A program made the translations under genes and the position numbers. 64,000 nucleotides of DNA from CAIRTM01 sp963723235 (GTDB taxonomy: Bacteria; Desulfobacterota; WTBG01; CAIYCZ01; CAIRTM01), in assembly GCA_963723235.1 (NCBI GenBank), contig CAVRPV010000004.1:1-64000 (forward strand), in the 5' to 3' direction. Under the pieces are notes generated by a model, which was not told the DNA's origin, made no database searches, and saw only the letters and a list, made by a program, of their open reading frames with translations. This document shows positions 1 to 10,153 of the stretch, piece by piece (the first letter of the stretch is position 1; every line of letters begins with the position of its first letter).

Positions 1-611
1 AAATAAAATAATTGCCGTATGCAAAGCGCCAGGCAACGGCACCTGCCGTTCCCATGGCAATCGGTATCGCATAACAGAGTTTCGGGGCCTGTTCGCTCTG
101 CGCCCCGGGTATAAAAATAAACCTTTTTGTATAGACAAGCACCTTCATCATGAGTGCTGAGCGCTCAAGAAGGCGCCTGCAGTATTTCAGTCGAAACACG
201 ATCAAAACAAGCGCGTACACACCGCCGATCAGGGCGGTAAACAGAAACACCGTAAAAACCCCCTGCATGCCCAGCGCGGCGCCTGCTGCGCCCATGAGCT
301 TGGCATCGCCTGCGCCCATGCCGCCGATAAGATACACCGGCAACAGCAGACCCGTGCCGAGCAGCAGGCCCTTACAGCTGAACCAGCAGCCCTTCAAAAC
401 CGTACGCTGCACCGTAGTAAGCCAGCATAAACACCATTGCCGAAAACGTCAGGCGATTTGGTATTTTTCGGCTGCGCAGATCAGTGAACAGGGCCACACA
501 CATCGTGCAGAAAAGCGCAGCTATAACAATAGTGTCCGGAGATGTCTGCACGAATGCCAAATCAACTCGTTCAATGTACTGTTGCAAAAAGGTGCCACTC
601 CGGGCATGCAT
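1..611 (-). CDS. cpaA: CpaA/TadV-type prepilin peptidase (partial, frameshifted)
   Basis: Inner-membrane aspartic peptidase (family A24A) that trims Flp prepilins. The N-terminal part (611 to 372) has hydrophobic segments around the motif DLRSRKIPNRLTF, whose Asp is the first catalytic residue. The frame then closes, but deleting one G at about 381-385 restores the family sequence LLFSCKGLLLG, and the frame continues to the window edge with GGMGAGDAKLMGA, the second catalytic GxGD motif. The C-terminus lies outside the window. The start is uncertain because no clear Shine-Dalgarno precedes position 611. It follows the Flp pilin gene with about 60 bases between, as in tad loci. The break is most likely an indel error. 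Confidence 0.8.
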
Positions 612-670
612 GCAAGCAACCCGGACGTGGCCTGGAAACCTTGCCTGTGTTACCTACGGGCATTGCATTA

Positions 671-820
671 TCAACTGTTTTGAAACGCAGTATTTGCCTT
701 TGTAGCCAATATCTGTACCGCGATGACAATGATGGCTGCGATAAGAGCAACAAACAGGGCGTATTCAACAGCCGTTGCGCCATCCTCTTCCTTGAAAAAT
801 CCAATCAGTTTCTGTAACAT
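671..820 (-). CDS. flp: Flp-type class IVb pilin
   Basis: A 49-residue pilin precursor. It reads MLQKLIGFFKEEDGATAVEY, followed by a hydrophobic stretch (about residues 21-41) and a short polar tail. The Gly-Ala processing region followed by TAVEYAL is the hallmark of Flp/Fap pilins, in which the cut precedes the hydrophobic assembly helix and Glu5 of the mature protein (here in VEY). AGGAGG lies seven bases before the ATG. The cpaA-type peptidase gene follows on the same strand, so the pair belongs to a tight-adherence pilus locus continuing beyond the left edge. Confidence 0.88.
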   Translation of the reverse strand: MLQKLIGFFKEEDGATAVEYALFVALIAAIIVIAVQILATKANTAFQNS

Positions 821-839
821 GGTCTTTCCTCCTACATGG

Positions 840-1660
840 TGTTTATAAATATGTCCTCTGCGAGGACGCCTCTAAGTAAAAATTTTCCCCCTTCCGGTGC
901 ACAGGAAAATAATTACCCCTTTTATTGCAGACAGGCCGAACGCACATTCTGCTGCAAAAAACACACTCCCTTCGCGGGAAATCGACACGCAAGCCCGGCC
1001 ACCGGTTCATGCGCACGACCTGCTTTGCTTATGATATAAAAAATGTTCCTTATAAATTGATCAAAAAGTAAAAGCCTTTATAACAAAACTCTGTTTGTCA
1101 TTCCTGCCCACAGGAAAACGTACCTGTACCATACTGAAACACTCCAGCATATCCCTGGTATTTGCCCTTACCTGATCAAACTGGCCCTGCTACCGCATTT
1201 GAAGATGCATCCGGAAATTCGATCGCCATACAACCCCTGCATGGTTCGCATCACGGCTTTTACTGCATCAACAGAATTATCCCCACTCCCTTGTTCCTGC
1301 CCGCATTTCTCATGGCAACCGTTGCCCTGTTTCGGAAAGCTATGATCTGTTCGTCTTTGCTCCCTGCGGACGTCGTGTACTTAACCTATCAGATCAACAT
1401 CAATAACCACACAACAATAAACAAAAAAATATATTATCGAAAATTATCACCTTTTATGTTTAGTCATATAGCATCTATGAGTATCCACATTTCAAGTAAT
1501 TTTTTCATTTTTTGAAAAAATTCTTTTTACCACTAATACGAGAAACACACAAAAATACGGCTTGCCCTTGATAGCAACTATTACGCTGTGCATCAATTGT
1601 AACTACAAATTGACATAATAGACACAATAATGTCAATATATTGTATAAAAACGTGTGATT
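840..1660. other. Long intergenic region, no convincing gene
   Basis: About 0.8 kb upstream of flp. It becomes AT-rich from about 1380 onward. Open frames here have no family signature or ribosome binding site. It holds an inverted repeat TTGACAT (1610-1616) / ATGTCAA (1630-1636), which could be an operator or two facing -35 elements. The flp promoter should lie in this region but I could not pick one confidently. Confidence 0.5.
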
Positions 1661-1678
1661 AAAATTTGTTCCAGCAGA

Positions 1679-1765
1679 CATGCCACCCCGCACATGATGC
1701 GGGGTCCATCAAAACCCGTGTTCTTTTTTTACTGTCATGCAGCACTTTATGCGGCATCCATGACA
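1679..1765. repeat. Degenerate REP-like palindrome pair
   Basis: Contains ACCCCGCACATGATGCGGGGT, a stem-loop followed by TCCATCA, and then a second weaker unit, TCATGCAGCACTTTATGCGGCATCCATGA. The first unit matches in layout the palindrome at 3078-3151 (CCCCGGACTTGATCCGGGGTCCA). It lies directly 3' of the oxidoreductase gene (stop at 1774). Confidence 0.6.
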
Positions 1766-1773
1766 CAAGATGC

Positions 1774-2976
1774 CTATAGCCGTAAAAAATCGAAATCATG
1801 CGCTGCAAGCTGCTTCCTGCAAACGGAAACGTCTTTTTTATCTTTAATGGCAGCCATGACCGCATCGCTTCCGCGCGTGTCTCCAAACAAAATCGCGCCG
1901 ACGAGCCTGTTGTTGTCGATAACGAACTTGCGGTACAGCCCCTTGCCCGGATCACGGTACACCTCGGCTTCGAGCTTATTATCCGCATCAATGTCGCCCG
2001 CGGCGGCAAGGTCTATGCCCACAACCTTGAGTTTATTTGCCGGAAGCGTCCCCGCGTAGACTTCTGATCCGCCCGCCATGTTCGCACCGGCGATTCTTCC
2101 CTGCTCCATGGACGCCGGCCAGATGCCGTAGAACACGCCCCTGTGCTCAATGCAGTCGCCGGCCGCATACACATCTGCAGCCGATGTTTCCATAGAGTCA
2201 TTCACCTTGACGGCCTTGTCGATTTCAAGCCCGGCCTGCTTTGCAAGGTCTATCACGGGCCTGACGCCCGCGGAAACAAGCACCATATCTGCCGCAATCT
2301 TTTCCCCGCTTTTAAGATTGACTGACAGGGCGTTGCCTTCGCGCACAATCTCCTGGGTGGTGGCCCCGAGATAAAATGTAAAGCCCATAGCCTCCATCTG
2401 TTGCTGCAGTATTGCCGCGCCCGCAACGTCCATCTGCCTGGGCAGCAGCCTTGGGAAAAACTCAACCACGGTCACATCAAGCCCTGCTTTCCTGAGGCCG
2501 TTTCCGGCTTCAAGCCCGAGCAGACCGCCGCCGATCAGAACAAGTTTTTTTGCCTGTGCGGCTTCTTTCCTGATTGTCTCCGCATCCGCCAATGTTCTGA
2601 GGGAATACACGCCGGGGCTGTCTGCGCCGGTTATCGGCGGCACAAAGGAATAGCCGCCTGTGGCGAGCAGCAGTTTGTCATATGCGTATGTGTCATTGCC
2701 GGCGGTAGTGACCGTTTTTTTTGCAGGATCAATTGCCGCTATGGCGGTGCTTACATGCAGATCAATGTTTCTTTCCGTATACCATTGTGCATTGTGCAGG
2801 GTCAGGCCCTTGACATCTTTTTCGCCCGCAAGAAACTCGGGCAGCGCAGGCATGTAATAAAAACTGTGCTTCTCGCGCGAAAACATGCGAATTGAGCTGT
2901 TGGGTTCGAGTTTTCGTATGGTTTCAGCGGCAGTATTTGCAGCGATACCATTTCCGACGATGATATAATGTGCCAT
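1774..2976 (-). CDS. NAD(P)/FAD-dependent oxidoreductase (nitrite/rubredoxin reductase-like)
   Basis: A 400-residue two-dinucleotide-fold flavoprotein. The FAD Rossmann motif GNGIAA is at residues 8-13, the NAD(P)H motif GGGLLGLEAG at about 149-158, and the second FAD motif VYAAGDC at about 269-275. There is no CxxC or CxxxxC redox disulfide, so it is not a lipoamide dehydrogenase. The layout matches the NirB N-terminal / rubredoxin-reductase group that passes electrons from NAD(P)H to a small carrier. GGGGAGGAG precedes the ATG by eight bases. It appears to be a single-gene unit with its own promoter (3021-3049). The electron acceptor cannot be told from sequence. Confidence 0.85.
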   Translation of the reverse strand: MAHYIIVGNGIAANTAAETIRKLEPNSSIRMFSREKHSFYYMPALPEFLAGEKDVKGLTLHNAQWYTERNIDLHVSTAIAAIDPAKKTVTTAGNDTYAYDKLLLATGGYSFVPPITGADSPGVYSLRTLADAETIRKEAAQAKKLVLIGGGLLGLEAGNGLRKAGLDVTVVEFFPRLLPRQMDVAGAAILQQQMEAMGFTFYLGATTQEIVREGNALSVNLKSGEKIAADMVLVSAGVRPVIDLAKQAGLEIDKAVKVNDSMETSAADVYAAGDCIEHRGVFYGIWPASMEQGRIAGANMAGGSEVYAGTLPANKLKVVGIDLAAAGDIDADNKLEAEVYRDPGKGLYRKFVIDNNRLVGAILFGDTRGSDAVMAAIKDKKDVSVCRKQLAAHDFDFLRL

Positions 2977-3020
2977 AATCTCGCTCCTCCCCTATAAAAT
3001 TAATGATTGCTTTACCTTGT

Positions 3021-3049
3021 AGTATGGTTTGCCTCAGGCGCATTTGCAA
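3021..3049 (-). promoter_or_regulatory. Candidate sigma-70 promoter of the 1774-2976 oxidoreductase
   Basis: On the minus strand TTGCAA, 17 bases, CATACT, about 45 bases before the ATG at 2976. Both boxes match the consensus at four of six positions with ideal spacing. Confidence 0.45.
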
Positions 3050-3077
3050 TAGTAATTTCAAAAATCACCTTCTACAC

Positions 3078-3151
3078 TGTCACCCCGGACTTGATCCGGG
3101 GTCCATTACAACCCTGGATTCCGGATCGCGCTGCGCTTGTCCGGAATGACA
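3078..3151. repeat. Intergenic REP-like repeat
   Basis: Bounded by TGTCA ... TGACA. The left half is the palindrome CCCCGGACTTGATCCGGGG; the right half, TGGATTCCGGATCGCG...CGCTTGTCCGGAATGACA, is a second stem. Repeats of this composition are widespread between genes in proteobacteria. The 370 bases that follow, up to 3526, contain no gene I can support. Confidence 0.7.
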
Positions 3152-3526
3152 CCCAGGGAGATACTGGATGACTGTTGCCTTACAATGAAATGTCATGAAC
3201 TTCCAGCGGCTTTCCTGCTGATTACATTGGCAGCAGAGCCCACAGTCGCATTAAAAAGATTTAACCTTGCTTTCATCTGAACTTCATGTAAAAATATTAA
3301 AAAATACAGACAATCGTTGAACAGCACAATGATTGCTGCCCAAACGACACCGGAAGTACAATTGTCCCACACGTCTGTGGATGCTCTACAAGCAGGCTTG
3401 GTACTTGGGCCACACACCCGCCAGGGAGTTTCGCTCCGCCAAAAAATGTAGGCACGACAGTAAAAAAACGATACCTGCATGCCGCGTGTGCGGCCATGCG
3501 CATAGAAATCAGGAGATGTACACCAA

Positions 3527-4084
3527 ATGAAAAAACGACACCTAAAAACCCTGGGGCTTATTGCCGCTATTCTGCTTGCAGTTGTTCTGGCCCACCCGAC
3601 CCGGGCCACCATTGCCGCCGGGCTGATCTTTGTCATCATCGGCGAAGCTGTCCGGTTCTGGGCAGCCGGACACCTCCTCCGCAAACAGGAGCTGGCCACC
3701 TCGGGACCGTACGCCTATGTGCGCGACCCCCTGTATTTCGGCCGCCTGTTTCTGCTGATCGGCTTCTGCATCATGGGAGGTCCGTGGTGCATGATACTGC
3801 TGGCAGCCGGGCTGGCAGTTTTTTTCTGGAGCTACCTGCCGCGGAAATACAAAAAGGAAATGACATGGCTTGAGGATCTTTTCGGTGAAGACTACACCCG
3901 CTATGCCGCTGAAGTGCACAGCCTCATTCCCCGCCTGACACCCTACCCGCATTCGGCCCGCAGACCCTGGAGCTTTCAGCTTTTCTGGCGCGAGAACCGC
4001 GAGCAGTATTTTCTGCTGATCGTACTGGGGATTTTCGCGGGCATGCTGCTGAAATACGCCCTGCTTACAAAGGGCATTCTTTAG
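3527..4084 (+). CDS. ICMT/PEMT-like membrane methyltransferase family protein
   Basis: A 185-residue integral membrane protein with hydrophobic segments at about residues 8-24, 30-48, 72-100 and 163-182. It carries the family signature GPYAYVRDPLYFGRLF (about 60-75), resembling the SAM-binding region of isoprenylcysteine carboxyl methyltransferases and phospholipid methyltransferases (GPY...RHPxY). AGGAGA lies eight bases before the ATG. Bacterial members methylate unknown lipid or small-molecule substrates. It stands alone, with repeats on both sides, so context does not suggest the substrate. Confidence 0.75.
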   Translation: MKKRHLKTLGLIAAILLAVVLAHPTRATIAAGLIFVIIGEAVRFWAAGHLLRKQELATSGPYAYVRDPLYFGRLFLLIGFCIMGGPWCMILLAAGLAVFFWSYLPRKYKKEMTWLEDLFGEDYTRYAAEVHSLIPRLTPYPHSARRPWSFQLFWRENREQYFLLIVLGIFAGMLLKYALLTKGIL

Positions 4085-4110
4085 CAGGCGAGCTGCTTCT
4101 ACTGTTTTTT

Positions 4111-4190
4111 TCATCTCGACCCCTTCGACTACGCTCAGGGCAGGCTCCGGGAGAAATCTTGCGGATTGAAAAACAGGATTTCTCCCCGCC
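4111..4190. repeat. REP-like repeat of the TCTCGAC/GGAGAAATC family
   Basis: Contains TCATCTCGACCCCTTCGACT, GGGAGAAATCTT and then AGGATTTCTCC, giving an inverted pair of GAGAAATC arms. The copy at 22189-22259 shares the TCATCTCGAC opening and the GAGATCTT/AGATTTCTC arms. Downstream, 4215-4254 carries a palindrome-like remnant, ATGCCACTTGATGCGGCAT. Confidence 0.6.
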
Positions 4191-4294
4191 TTCAGCGGGT
4201 CCGATCAAAAAAACCCTATGCATTTACTTCATGCCACTTGATGCGGCATCCATAGCCCGGCACCCCTAAAACATTTTCCAGCCGCCCGTTCAGC

Positions 4295-4978
4295 CTACTT
4301 CCCGAATATTGATTTCAACAAATCAGTGGTGCGCGCCGCAGGATTGGTTCTGATTTTCTTTTCCTCCTCGCCGACCATGGTAAACAACCCGTCCGTGGCT
4401 TTCGTGGTCACGTACTCCTCAATATTTATAGTTTTTTTGGGAACAAACGGCATAGAATTATATTTCGACATAAGGCTATTAAACTGGGCAGTTGTTCCAA
4501 CCTCTTCCATGCTGGCAGATATAATCGGCTTAAAGGCGTTGAATATCTGGGCGGATGTTTTTTCTTTAAAAAATTCAGTCGCGGCCGTATCGCCGCCGCT
4601 GTAAATTGTCTGCGCGTCTTCAATGCCCATGTCTTTAATTGCTGCGCCGAAAATAGAGGCTGCCTGCGGCGCCGCCTTTTCCGCGGCCCTGTTCATGCTG
4701 ACTATAAAATCATCAACCTGCTTTTGCATGCCGAGCTTGCCCAGGACGTCGGCCACCTTTTGCATTGAATCCGGCAGCAGAATTTTAATCGCCTGATTGC
4801 CGAAATAACCATCCGGCTTTGAAACCGTTTGCACCGCCTTCTCCGTACCGATTGACAGGGCCTGTTTGAAGCCTGAAACCAGCATGTTTTGCGAAGGCGC
4901 CCCGCTTTGCGCCTGAGCAGAAGCCAGAAACATCAGGCAGCAAAAAGCCATTACAATACCAGAATACATTTTTTTCAT
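4295..4978 (-). CDS. DUF4197-family secreted protein
   Basis: A 227-residue protein with a clear signal peptide (about residues 1-23, MKKMYSGIVMAFCCLMFLAS then AQA). The mature part shows DUF4197 hallmarks: GFKQALSIGTEKAVQ, a DGYFGNQAIKILLPDSM block, MNRAAEKAAPQAASIFGAAI, the DA-x-TIY-GGDTAATEFFKEKT block, and PIISASM. The length is usual for the family. Biochemical function is unknown; the protein is predicted to be periplasmic and mostly helical. It is expressed from its own strong-looking promoter at 5029-5057. Confidence 0.85.
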   Translation of the reverse strand: MKKMYSGIVMAFCCLMFLASAQAQSGAPSQNMLVSGFKQALSIGTEKAVQTVSKPDGYFGNQAIKILLPDSMQKVADVLGKLGMQKQVDDFIVSMNRAAEKAAPQAASIFGAAIKDMGIEDAQTIYSGGDTAATEFFKEKTSAQIFNAFKPIISASMEEVGTTAQFNSLMSKYNSMPFVPKKTINIEEYVTTKATDGLFTMVGEEEKKIRTNPAARTTDLLKSIFGK

Positions 4979-5028
4979 GGCAGTCCTCCCTTCGAATTTT
5001 TAATAAACACGTATTGTGAGATACAGCA

Positions 5029-5057
5029 ACTATAGGCAGGGGACGCTTGCATGTCAA
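5029..5057 (-). promoter_or_regulatory. Sigma-70 promoter of the DUF4197 gene
   Basis: On the minus strand TTGACA, 17 bases, TATAGT, about 55 bases before the ATG at 4978. The six bases before the -10 box are CCTGCC, shared with the promoters at 26055-26084 and 56532-56560. Confidence 0.8.
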
Positions 5058-5163
5058 TACATAATGCGCGGGAACGCAACAACAATATGGTGCTTTATTT
5101 TTGATACTCAACGTGCGAAGGGATAGCTGTAGAACAGTCCGACGGCAGCCATGGTTATTCGGC

Positions 5164-5192
5164 TTGATAAATACTGTCGGGAGATTTAGAAT
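5164..5192 (+). promoter_or_regulatory. Sigma-70 promoter of fetAB
   Basis: TTGATA, 17 bases, TAGAAT. The predicted transcript begins near 5199, which argues for the later ATG at 5255 as the fetA start. Confidence 0.6.
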
Positions 5193-5254
5193 CGGCTTGC
5201 ATGCATATGCGGTTGCGCAGGCACGCCACCACTGGAACGAAAGTCAGGCAACGG

Positions 5255-5923
5255 ATGATCCGGTTTGAGAACATCAGCATTCACGCGCAGGGACGCCTGA
5301 TCCTGGATGGGGTTTCGTTTAAAATTGCGCAGGGTGAGAAGGCAGTTTTCTTCGGCCCCTCGGGATCCGGGAAAACGACGATCCTGATGTGCCTGATCGG
5401 CGGCGCAGTGCCCACTGCGGGCACGATCCGCTTTGACGGCGAAGTGCTCAGCGCCCAAACCCTGCCGCATCTGCGACAAACGGTTGCCTTCATCGGCCAG
5501 GAACCGGTGCTCGGAGCAACAGGGGTACGCGAGGCCCTGCTGCTGCCCTTTTCTTTCAGGGTCAACCGCGACCGCACGCCATCCGAAGAACAGCTGCGGC
5601 AGGTTCTGGAAAATCTGCTGCTGCCTCCGGATATTCTGAACAAGCAGACCAATGTAATCTCAGGAGGTGAAAAACAGCGGCTGGCCGTGGCCCGGGCCCT
5701 GCTTCTGGGAAAAACTGTTTTTGTGCTGGATGAGGTCACCTCGGCCCTGGACCCGCAGAGCCGCCGGGCTGTGCTGGCGCTCTTCCGGCACCCGGAACTG
5801 ACCCTGATCTCGGTCTCCCACGACCCGGAATGGCTGGCGCTTGGAAATCGTTTTTTCAAGGTTGAGGCAGGCCGGGTGACGGAGCAGAGCAAGCCTCCGG
5901 TTTTTCAGACAACCGCTGAGTAA
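5255..5923 (+). CDS. fetA: FetA-like ABC transporter ATP-binding protein
   Basis: A 222-residue ABC ATPase. Walker A GPSGSGKT is at residues 34-41, the signature ISGGEKQ at 135-141, Walker B VFVLDE at 155-160 with the D-loop SALD, and the switch His in SVSHD at about 190. The start at 5255 is chosen because MIRFENISIH is the usual N-terminus; an upstream ATG at 5201 would lie at the predicted transcription start. The next gene encodes a UPF0014 permease 12 bases downstream, which identifies the pair as FetAB, implicated in iron export and metal or oxidative stress tolerance in E. coli. Confidence 0.85.
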   Translation: MIRFENISIHAQGRLILDGVSFKIAQGEKAVFFGPSGSGKTTILMCLIGGAVPTAGTIRFDGEVLSAQTLPHLRQTVAFIGQEPVLGATGVREALLLPFSFRVNRDRTPSEEQLRQVLENLLLPPDILNKQTNVISGGEKQRLAVARALLLGKTVFVLDEVTSALDPQSRRAVLALFRHPELTLISVSHDPEWLALGNRFFKVEAGRVTEQSKPPVFQTTAE

Positions 5924-5935
5924 GGAGGATAGACG

Positions 5936-6724
5936 ATGCAGGTTATGGATATGTCCTGGGGCGCACTGGCCGCTGTTTTCGCCCTGCTGGCTGCACCCGT
6001 TATAATCCTGCGCTGGGCAGACGTCCCACTGGTGCGGCAGATGATCACGACCACGGGCCGCATGACCGTGCAGCTGGTGCTGGTTGCGCTCTATCTGGAA
6101 TTTATCTTTCGGCTCAACAACGTCTGGATAAACAGCGGCTGGGTGCTGATAATGATCGTGATCGCCAACCTGAACATCACCCACAGCGCCGGCTTGCGGC
6201 TGCGGCGACTGTTCCCCTTCCTGCTGGCAGGCCTTGCAGCAGGAACCCTGCCTGTGGTGGTTTTTTTTGTCTGTGTTGCCGTGCGACCGGAACCTTTTTA
6301 CGATGCCCGCTACCTGATTCCCATCTCCGGCATGGTGCTTGGCAACTGCCTGCGCGCCAACGTCATCGCCCTTGAGCGTTTTTATTCCGCCATCCGCGCC
6401 AATGCCAAAGAATTTATTACCTATCTCAGCCTTGGGGCCACCCTGCAGGAGGCCTGCCGACCCTACCTGCGCCAGGCCCTGCAGGCAGCCATAGCGCCAA
6501 CGCTGTCCACCATGGCCACCATGGGGCTGGTGTCTTTGCCCGGAATGATGACCGGCCAGATACTGGGAGGCAGCTCGCCCATGACAGCCATTAAGTACCA
6601 GATCGCCATCATGCTGGCCATTTTCTGCGCCACGGTAATCACCGCCTTTGCCAATATCCTCTTCAGCCAGCGAGCGGCCTTTACGCCCTACGGCCTGTTG
6701 GACCCGGACATCTTTTCACGCTGA
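5936..6724 (+). CDS. fetB: FetB/UPF0014 family ABC transporter permease
   Basis: A 262-residue polytopic inner-membrane protein with about seven hydrophobic segments. UPF0014 features include RMTVQLVLVALYLEFIF near the N-terminus, PISGMVLGNCLRANVIALER in the middle, and SLPGMMTGQILGG toward the C-terminus, together with a YLSLGATLQEACRPYLR coupling helix that should contact the ATPase. AAGGAGGAT lies six bases before the ATG. It forms a two-gene operon with fetA and is predicted to export ferrous iron. The gene converges on the AsmA-like gene with only 30 bases between the stops and no obvious terminator. Confidence 0.88.
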   Translation: MQVMDMSWGALAAVFALLAAPVIILRWADVPLVRQMITTTGRMTVQLVLVALYLEFIFRLNNVWINSGWVLIMIVIANLNITHSAGLRLRRLFPFLLAGLAAGTLPVVVFFVCVAVRPEPFYDARYLIPISGMVLGNCLRANVIALERFYSAIRANAKEFITYLSLGATLQEACRPYLRQALQAAIAPTLSTMATMGLVSLPGMMTGQILGGSSPMTAIKYQIAIMLAIFCATVITAFANILFSQRAAFTPYGLLDPDIFSR

Positions 6725-6753
6725 ATGCAGCATACACTCCAGCTGTTTGATCC

Positions 6754-9700
6754 TCAATACTCCATGCATGATGGTATGATATTTTTTAAATCCCCTATTG
6801 CTGCCCCTGATGGTTCCTTCCGGAAAACAGGATCAATAATTCTAATGGGCGGCTTTATGATGTCTTTGGTGATATCCATAAGGCCTTTGGTCACGGCAGA
6901 GGTTGTCCGGGTGCTTATCTGCGGGTCATCAAACGTGCCGGTTATTTTCAAGGGCACGCCCAGCATCGGTTTACTCAACCAGAGCCCACCAGGGGAACTT
7001 TGGAAAGCAGCTGATTCTGAATCTGAAACGGCGTTGCAAGTGCCTCAAGATCAATCTCCTTGCTTTTAAGGTTGATTGTGCCCTTGCAGACCAGGGTGAG
7101 AGAACTGCTGATAAGAATGGCCTTGCTGCACCTGCACGGTTTGTCCCTGCAACAGCAGCGGTTATATGCAGGGACTGATAGGCATAGCCCTCTTTTGCCA
7201 TATCGGCTATGTCTCCGCTGAGCAGGTTTTATATACTCAGAAAGGACAGAATTTTTGATAAACAGCCCTGACTTATAGATGCGCCCGTCCTGGGCTGTTA
7301 TTGAAAAATTTCCGCGCAAGGCCGTCAAGCAGAGCAGCGGGTTTTCCCTGTGACCGCACAGCTGCCTTCAATATCAACCTGCCGGTCATGATCGACTTTT
7401 CACCGGTGAGGCACTGAAATACCTCTTGCATGGGGCTTTGCATTGCCCGGGGATGTGCCTCAAGCGTAATGACCATCAGGGGTTATCCGCACCTGGCAGG
7501 AAGCGTCGATGCCGCACAGTTTCGTGTCCTCGGTTGTTGATGGTTACCGCCTTATCGGCAAAGGAAAAAAGGGCATTGAACGGCGCACACGTGAACGGAT
7601 TTTTTTTGAGTTCACGGGCCTTGAGCTTGAGCGTGCCGCGAAGGGGTGTTTCCCAGAACTCATCGGCAGAGCCTTGCGATGATGCATTGTCGCTGGACAG
7701 CAGATCCTTAAATGCATCCAGGTCTATGCTGTCGGCGGAGATGTTCATTGTCAATGGTAAAACCATCGTCGGTAAAGCTGACGCTGCCATGCATGCCGGC
7801 TGAATCCTGCCCCGCCGTGAGGGCGCAGAATCAACAACCAGCCTGTTGTCCCGAGCGGTAATCACCGCGCTGCTGATATTGACAGGCAGTGCATCAAAGG
7901 CCGGATAGCCCGCCTTTTCCCAGCTCAGTGTTCCCGTGGCTGAGGAGGCACGCGGTTTTTTTTGATTGAAGGTTGCGCTGAAGTCGCCCTGTATCCATCC
8001 CTGCAAAAAAGGATTCTCCAGCAGAACGCCGGTCAAGCGTGTGCTTTTTTCAGCATGCCTGCATACGTGACAGCAACAAGATCTTCCTCGATTTTCATCC
8101 CCAGCCTGCACTGCGAAGCCGCATCACGGATCCTGAGCTCCTTAATTTCAATGGCTTTATCATCTACCCTGAGGTTCAGGCCTGCCTTGATGCTTCCTGC
8201 CCAGCACAAAATCTCCGGCAACCGTCGTCGCCCCGCCGCGATTCCACGACAAACCGGCTCTTCTCGATTTTCACCGGGCGCGCGCAGCGCTAAAGCAGGG
8301 GGCAGGTCGACAGAGACCGGGGCACAGGCAAGCGCCTTTTCACCCAGCGTGCCGCGGGCATCAGCCGTTACTGCTGCGTCAAGCCGGCAAAATATCCCTC
8401 AAGGGTACAAGAGCCTGCAAGCCTGGCATCAAGATAGGTCATATCAGCCTGAGAGAGCGTGCATGCGTTCTGGTCCGCCTTGAGCATCCCGCTGCTCACC
8501 GCTACCGGCCCGTCAAGCCCTGCTGCGGTAACCGAGACAGTCATCAAGCTGGGCATCCAGCGCGATAGCCCAGCTTTGCAGGCTCAGTCAGCGGCCCTTT
8601 CAGGGCGAGATTGTGAACCTGTAACCTGCCGTCTGCTGCCGTGATTGTCTCAATAAGCTTCCTGGACGAATCAAACGATGACAGCACCATGCGCAGATCA
8701 ACAAGCGCTACTGTTGCCCCCTTCGCTGCGGCAGTGAACTGCTCATCATCACGCAGGCTGAAGGAGAGCGAGAAGTCCGGCAGTATGGATGAGCCGAGTT
8801 TTCCGGAAAAACCGTTAAACGACAAAAGCCCGTCGCGGTAGGTGCACATCCCGCGGCTTAATTCAAGCGTCGGCGGAAAAGCCCGGTAGCCGGATTGCAG
8901 CAGCAGCTTCTTAACGGCTATCTCCGTACTATAGCTGTCTCTTTCAGCGCGCAGCTTAAATGTTCCGACGGCTGTGCCCTGAGGATCTTTGATCAATGCA
9001 ATCTCGCCGCGCACGTCAGGATCCGGGATCACATGCAGCAGCCCCGGCACCTCCGACAGATCAAGGTCGAATTCCGCGCTGATACGTGATGGTTTAAACC
9101 CGCGGGCCCTGTCCAGATGGATGGCAGCCTCCTGTATGCGGGACTTCCCGAGGCGCGCGCTGATCCCGGTAGCCGCAATGCTGCCATTGTCCAGTTCAAA
9201 GCCGCCTTCCAGCTCTTGCACGTCAAGGCCCAGGTCCGGCAAGCCAATGCTCATATTCTCAAAGCTGCCGCGACCGCTGATGACGGCAGTCGCCAGGGGA
9301 TCGGAAAGCATGGGGGAGAGTGGCCTGTGAGCGAAACAGAATCGATGATTCCGCGCAGGGTTTTAGTTGTGTGGCATCAGGGAGATCCGCTCCTGCAAAG
9401 GCTTTAAGCAACGGATGCTTTTTACGATATCAATATCGCGGGCATCAAGCTCCAGGATGACCTCAGGATCATGATAGGAAAGCTCAACCGCCAGATTTTT
9501 CCACAGCGCGGATGTGCAATCAGCGGAAACACGCACACCCTGCACCGTCATATCAGCTTCCGCCTCAAGACTTTTCAAGGACAAGCGAACTGCCGTCGGG
9601 CGCGGTGATATGCACGGTTCCATCATGGACAATAACCCCGATCGGGGGTATGGCGTTTAGTGCCGATTCGATAACAGGGCCAGATCTTTTTGCCGTGCTT

Positions 9701-10083
9701 CTGCGGTGCGGTTGTCATGCCTCCGACTCCTGTGGGCGCACAGCAATTCGCACATCGGGTTTCTCACAACGGATACTGGCGATTGCGGGCTTGCCGGCAA
9801 ACAGCCCCGCAAGTGTCGGCGACAAACCGACCAAAGGTATGCGCAGCGCTGTGCCATCGGCAAAAACAAGCCGCACGTTATACAGCGCCAGTTGCGGACG
9901 GGGCAACACGTCCAGGCCTATGCGATCTATCTCAACGTCGGCCTGCAGTCGCGCGGCAAGCTCTGTGGTAATGCGCGCCTTAAGAGGGCCGAGATCAATA
10001 AAAAACCGGACCGCAAGGTCAAGCCCAAGGGCAATCAGGACAATGACCAGAAATATTGCTATGCTTTTTTTACCGATGGTCAT
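6754..10083 (-). CDS. Large AsmA-like envelope protein (many frameshifts)
   Basis: A roughly 1,100-residue protein broken by about eight or more frame changes. The intact N-terminus (10083-9715) has a single membrane anchor, KKSIAIFLVIVLIALGLDL, and then the AsmA opening with LKARITTELAARLQADVEID and DVLPRPQLALYNVRL. The best preserved middle part (9311-8544) is beta-rich and repetitive (for example GRGSFENMSIGLPDLGLDV). The C-terminus (6978-6754) contains MLGVPLKITGTFDDPQI, the usual closing motif of AsmA proteins. AsmA-like proteins are periplasm-spanning lipid-transfer bridges. GGAAGG lies before the ATG. It is last in the five-gene minus-strand envelope operon, 70 bases after the DUF4105 gene. 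The frame breaks are probably sequence errors since all pieces keep family character. Confidence 0.75.
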
Positions 10084-10153
10084 ACAACCGCCTTCCTTCG
10101 GGCATACTCATGGCAGATACTTCTCGCTTGCATCAACGCCCTGTGCAGAACCG

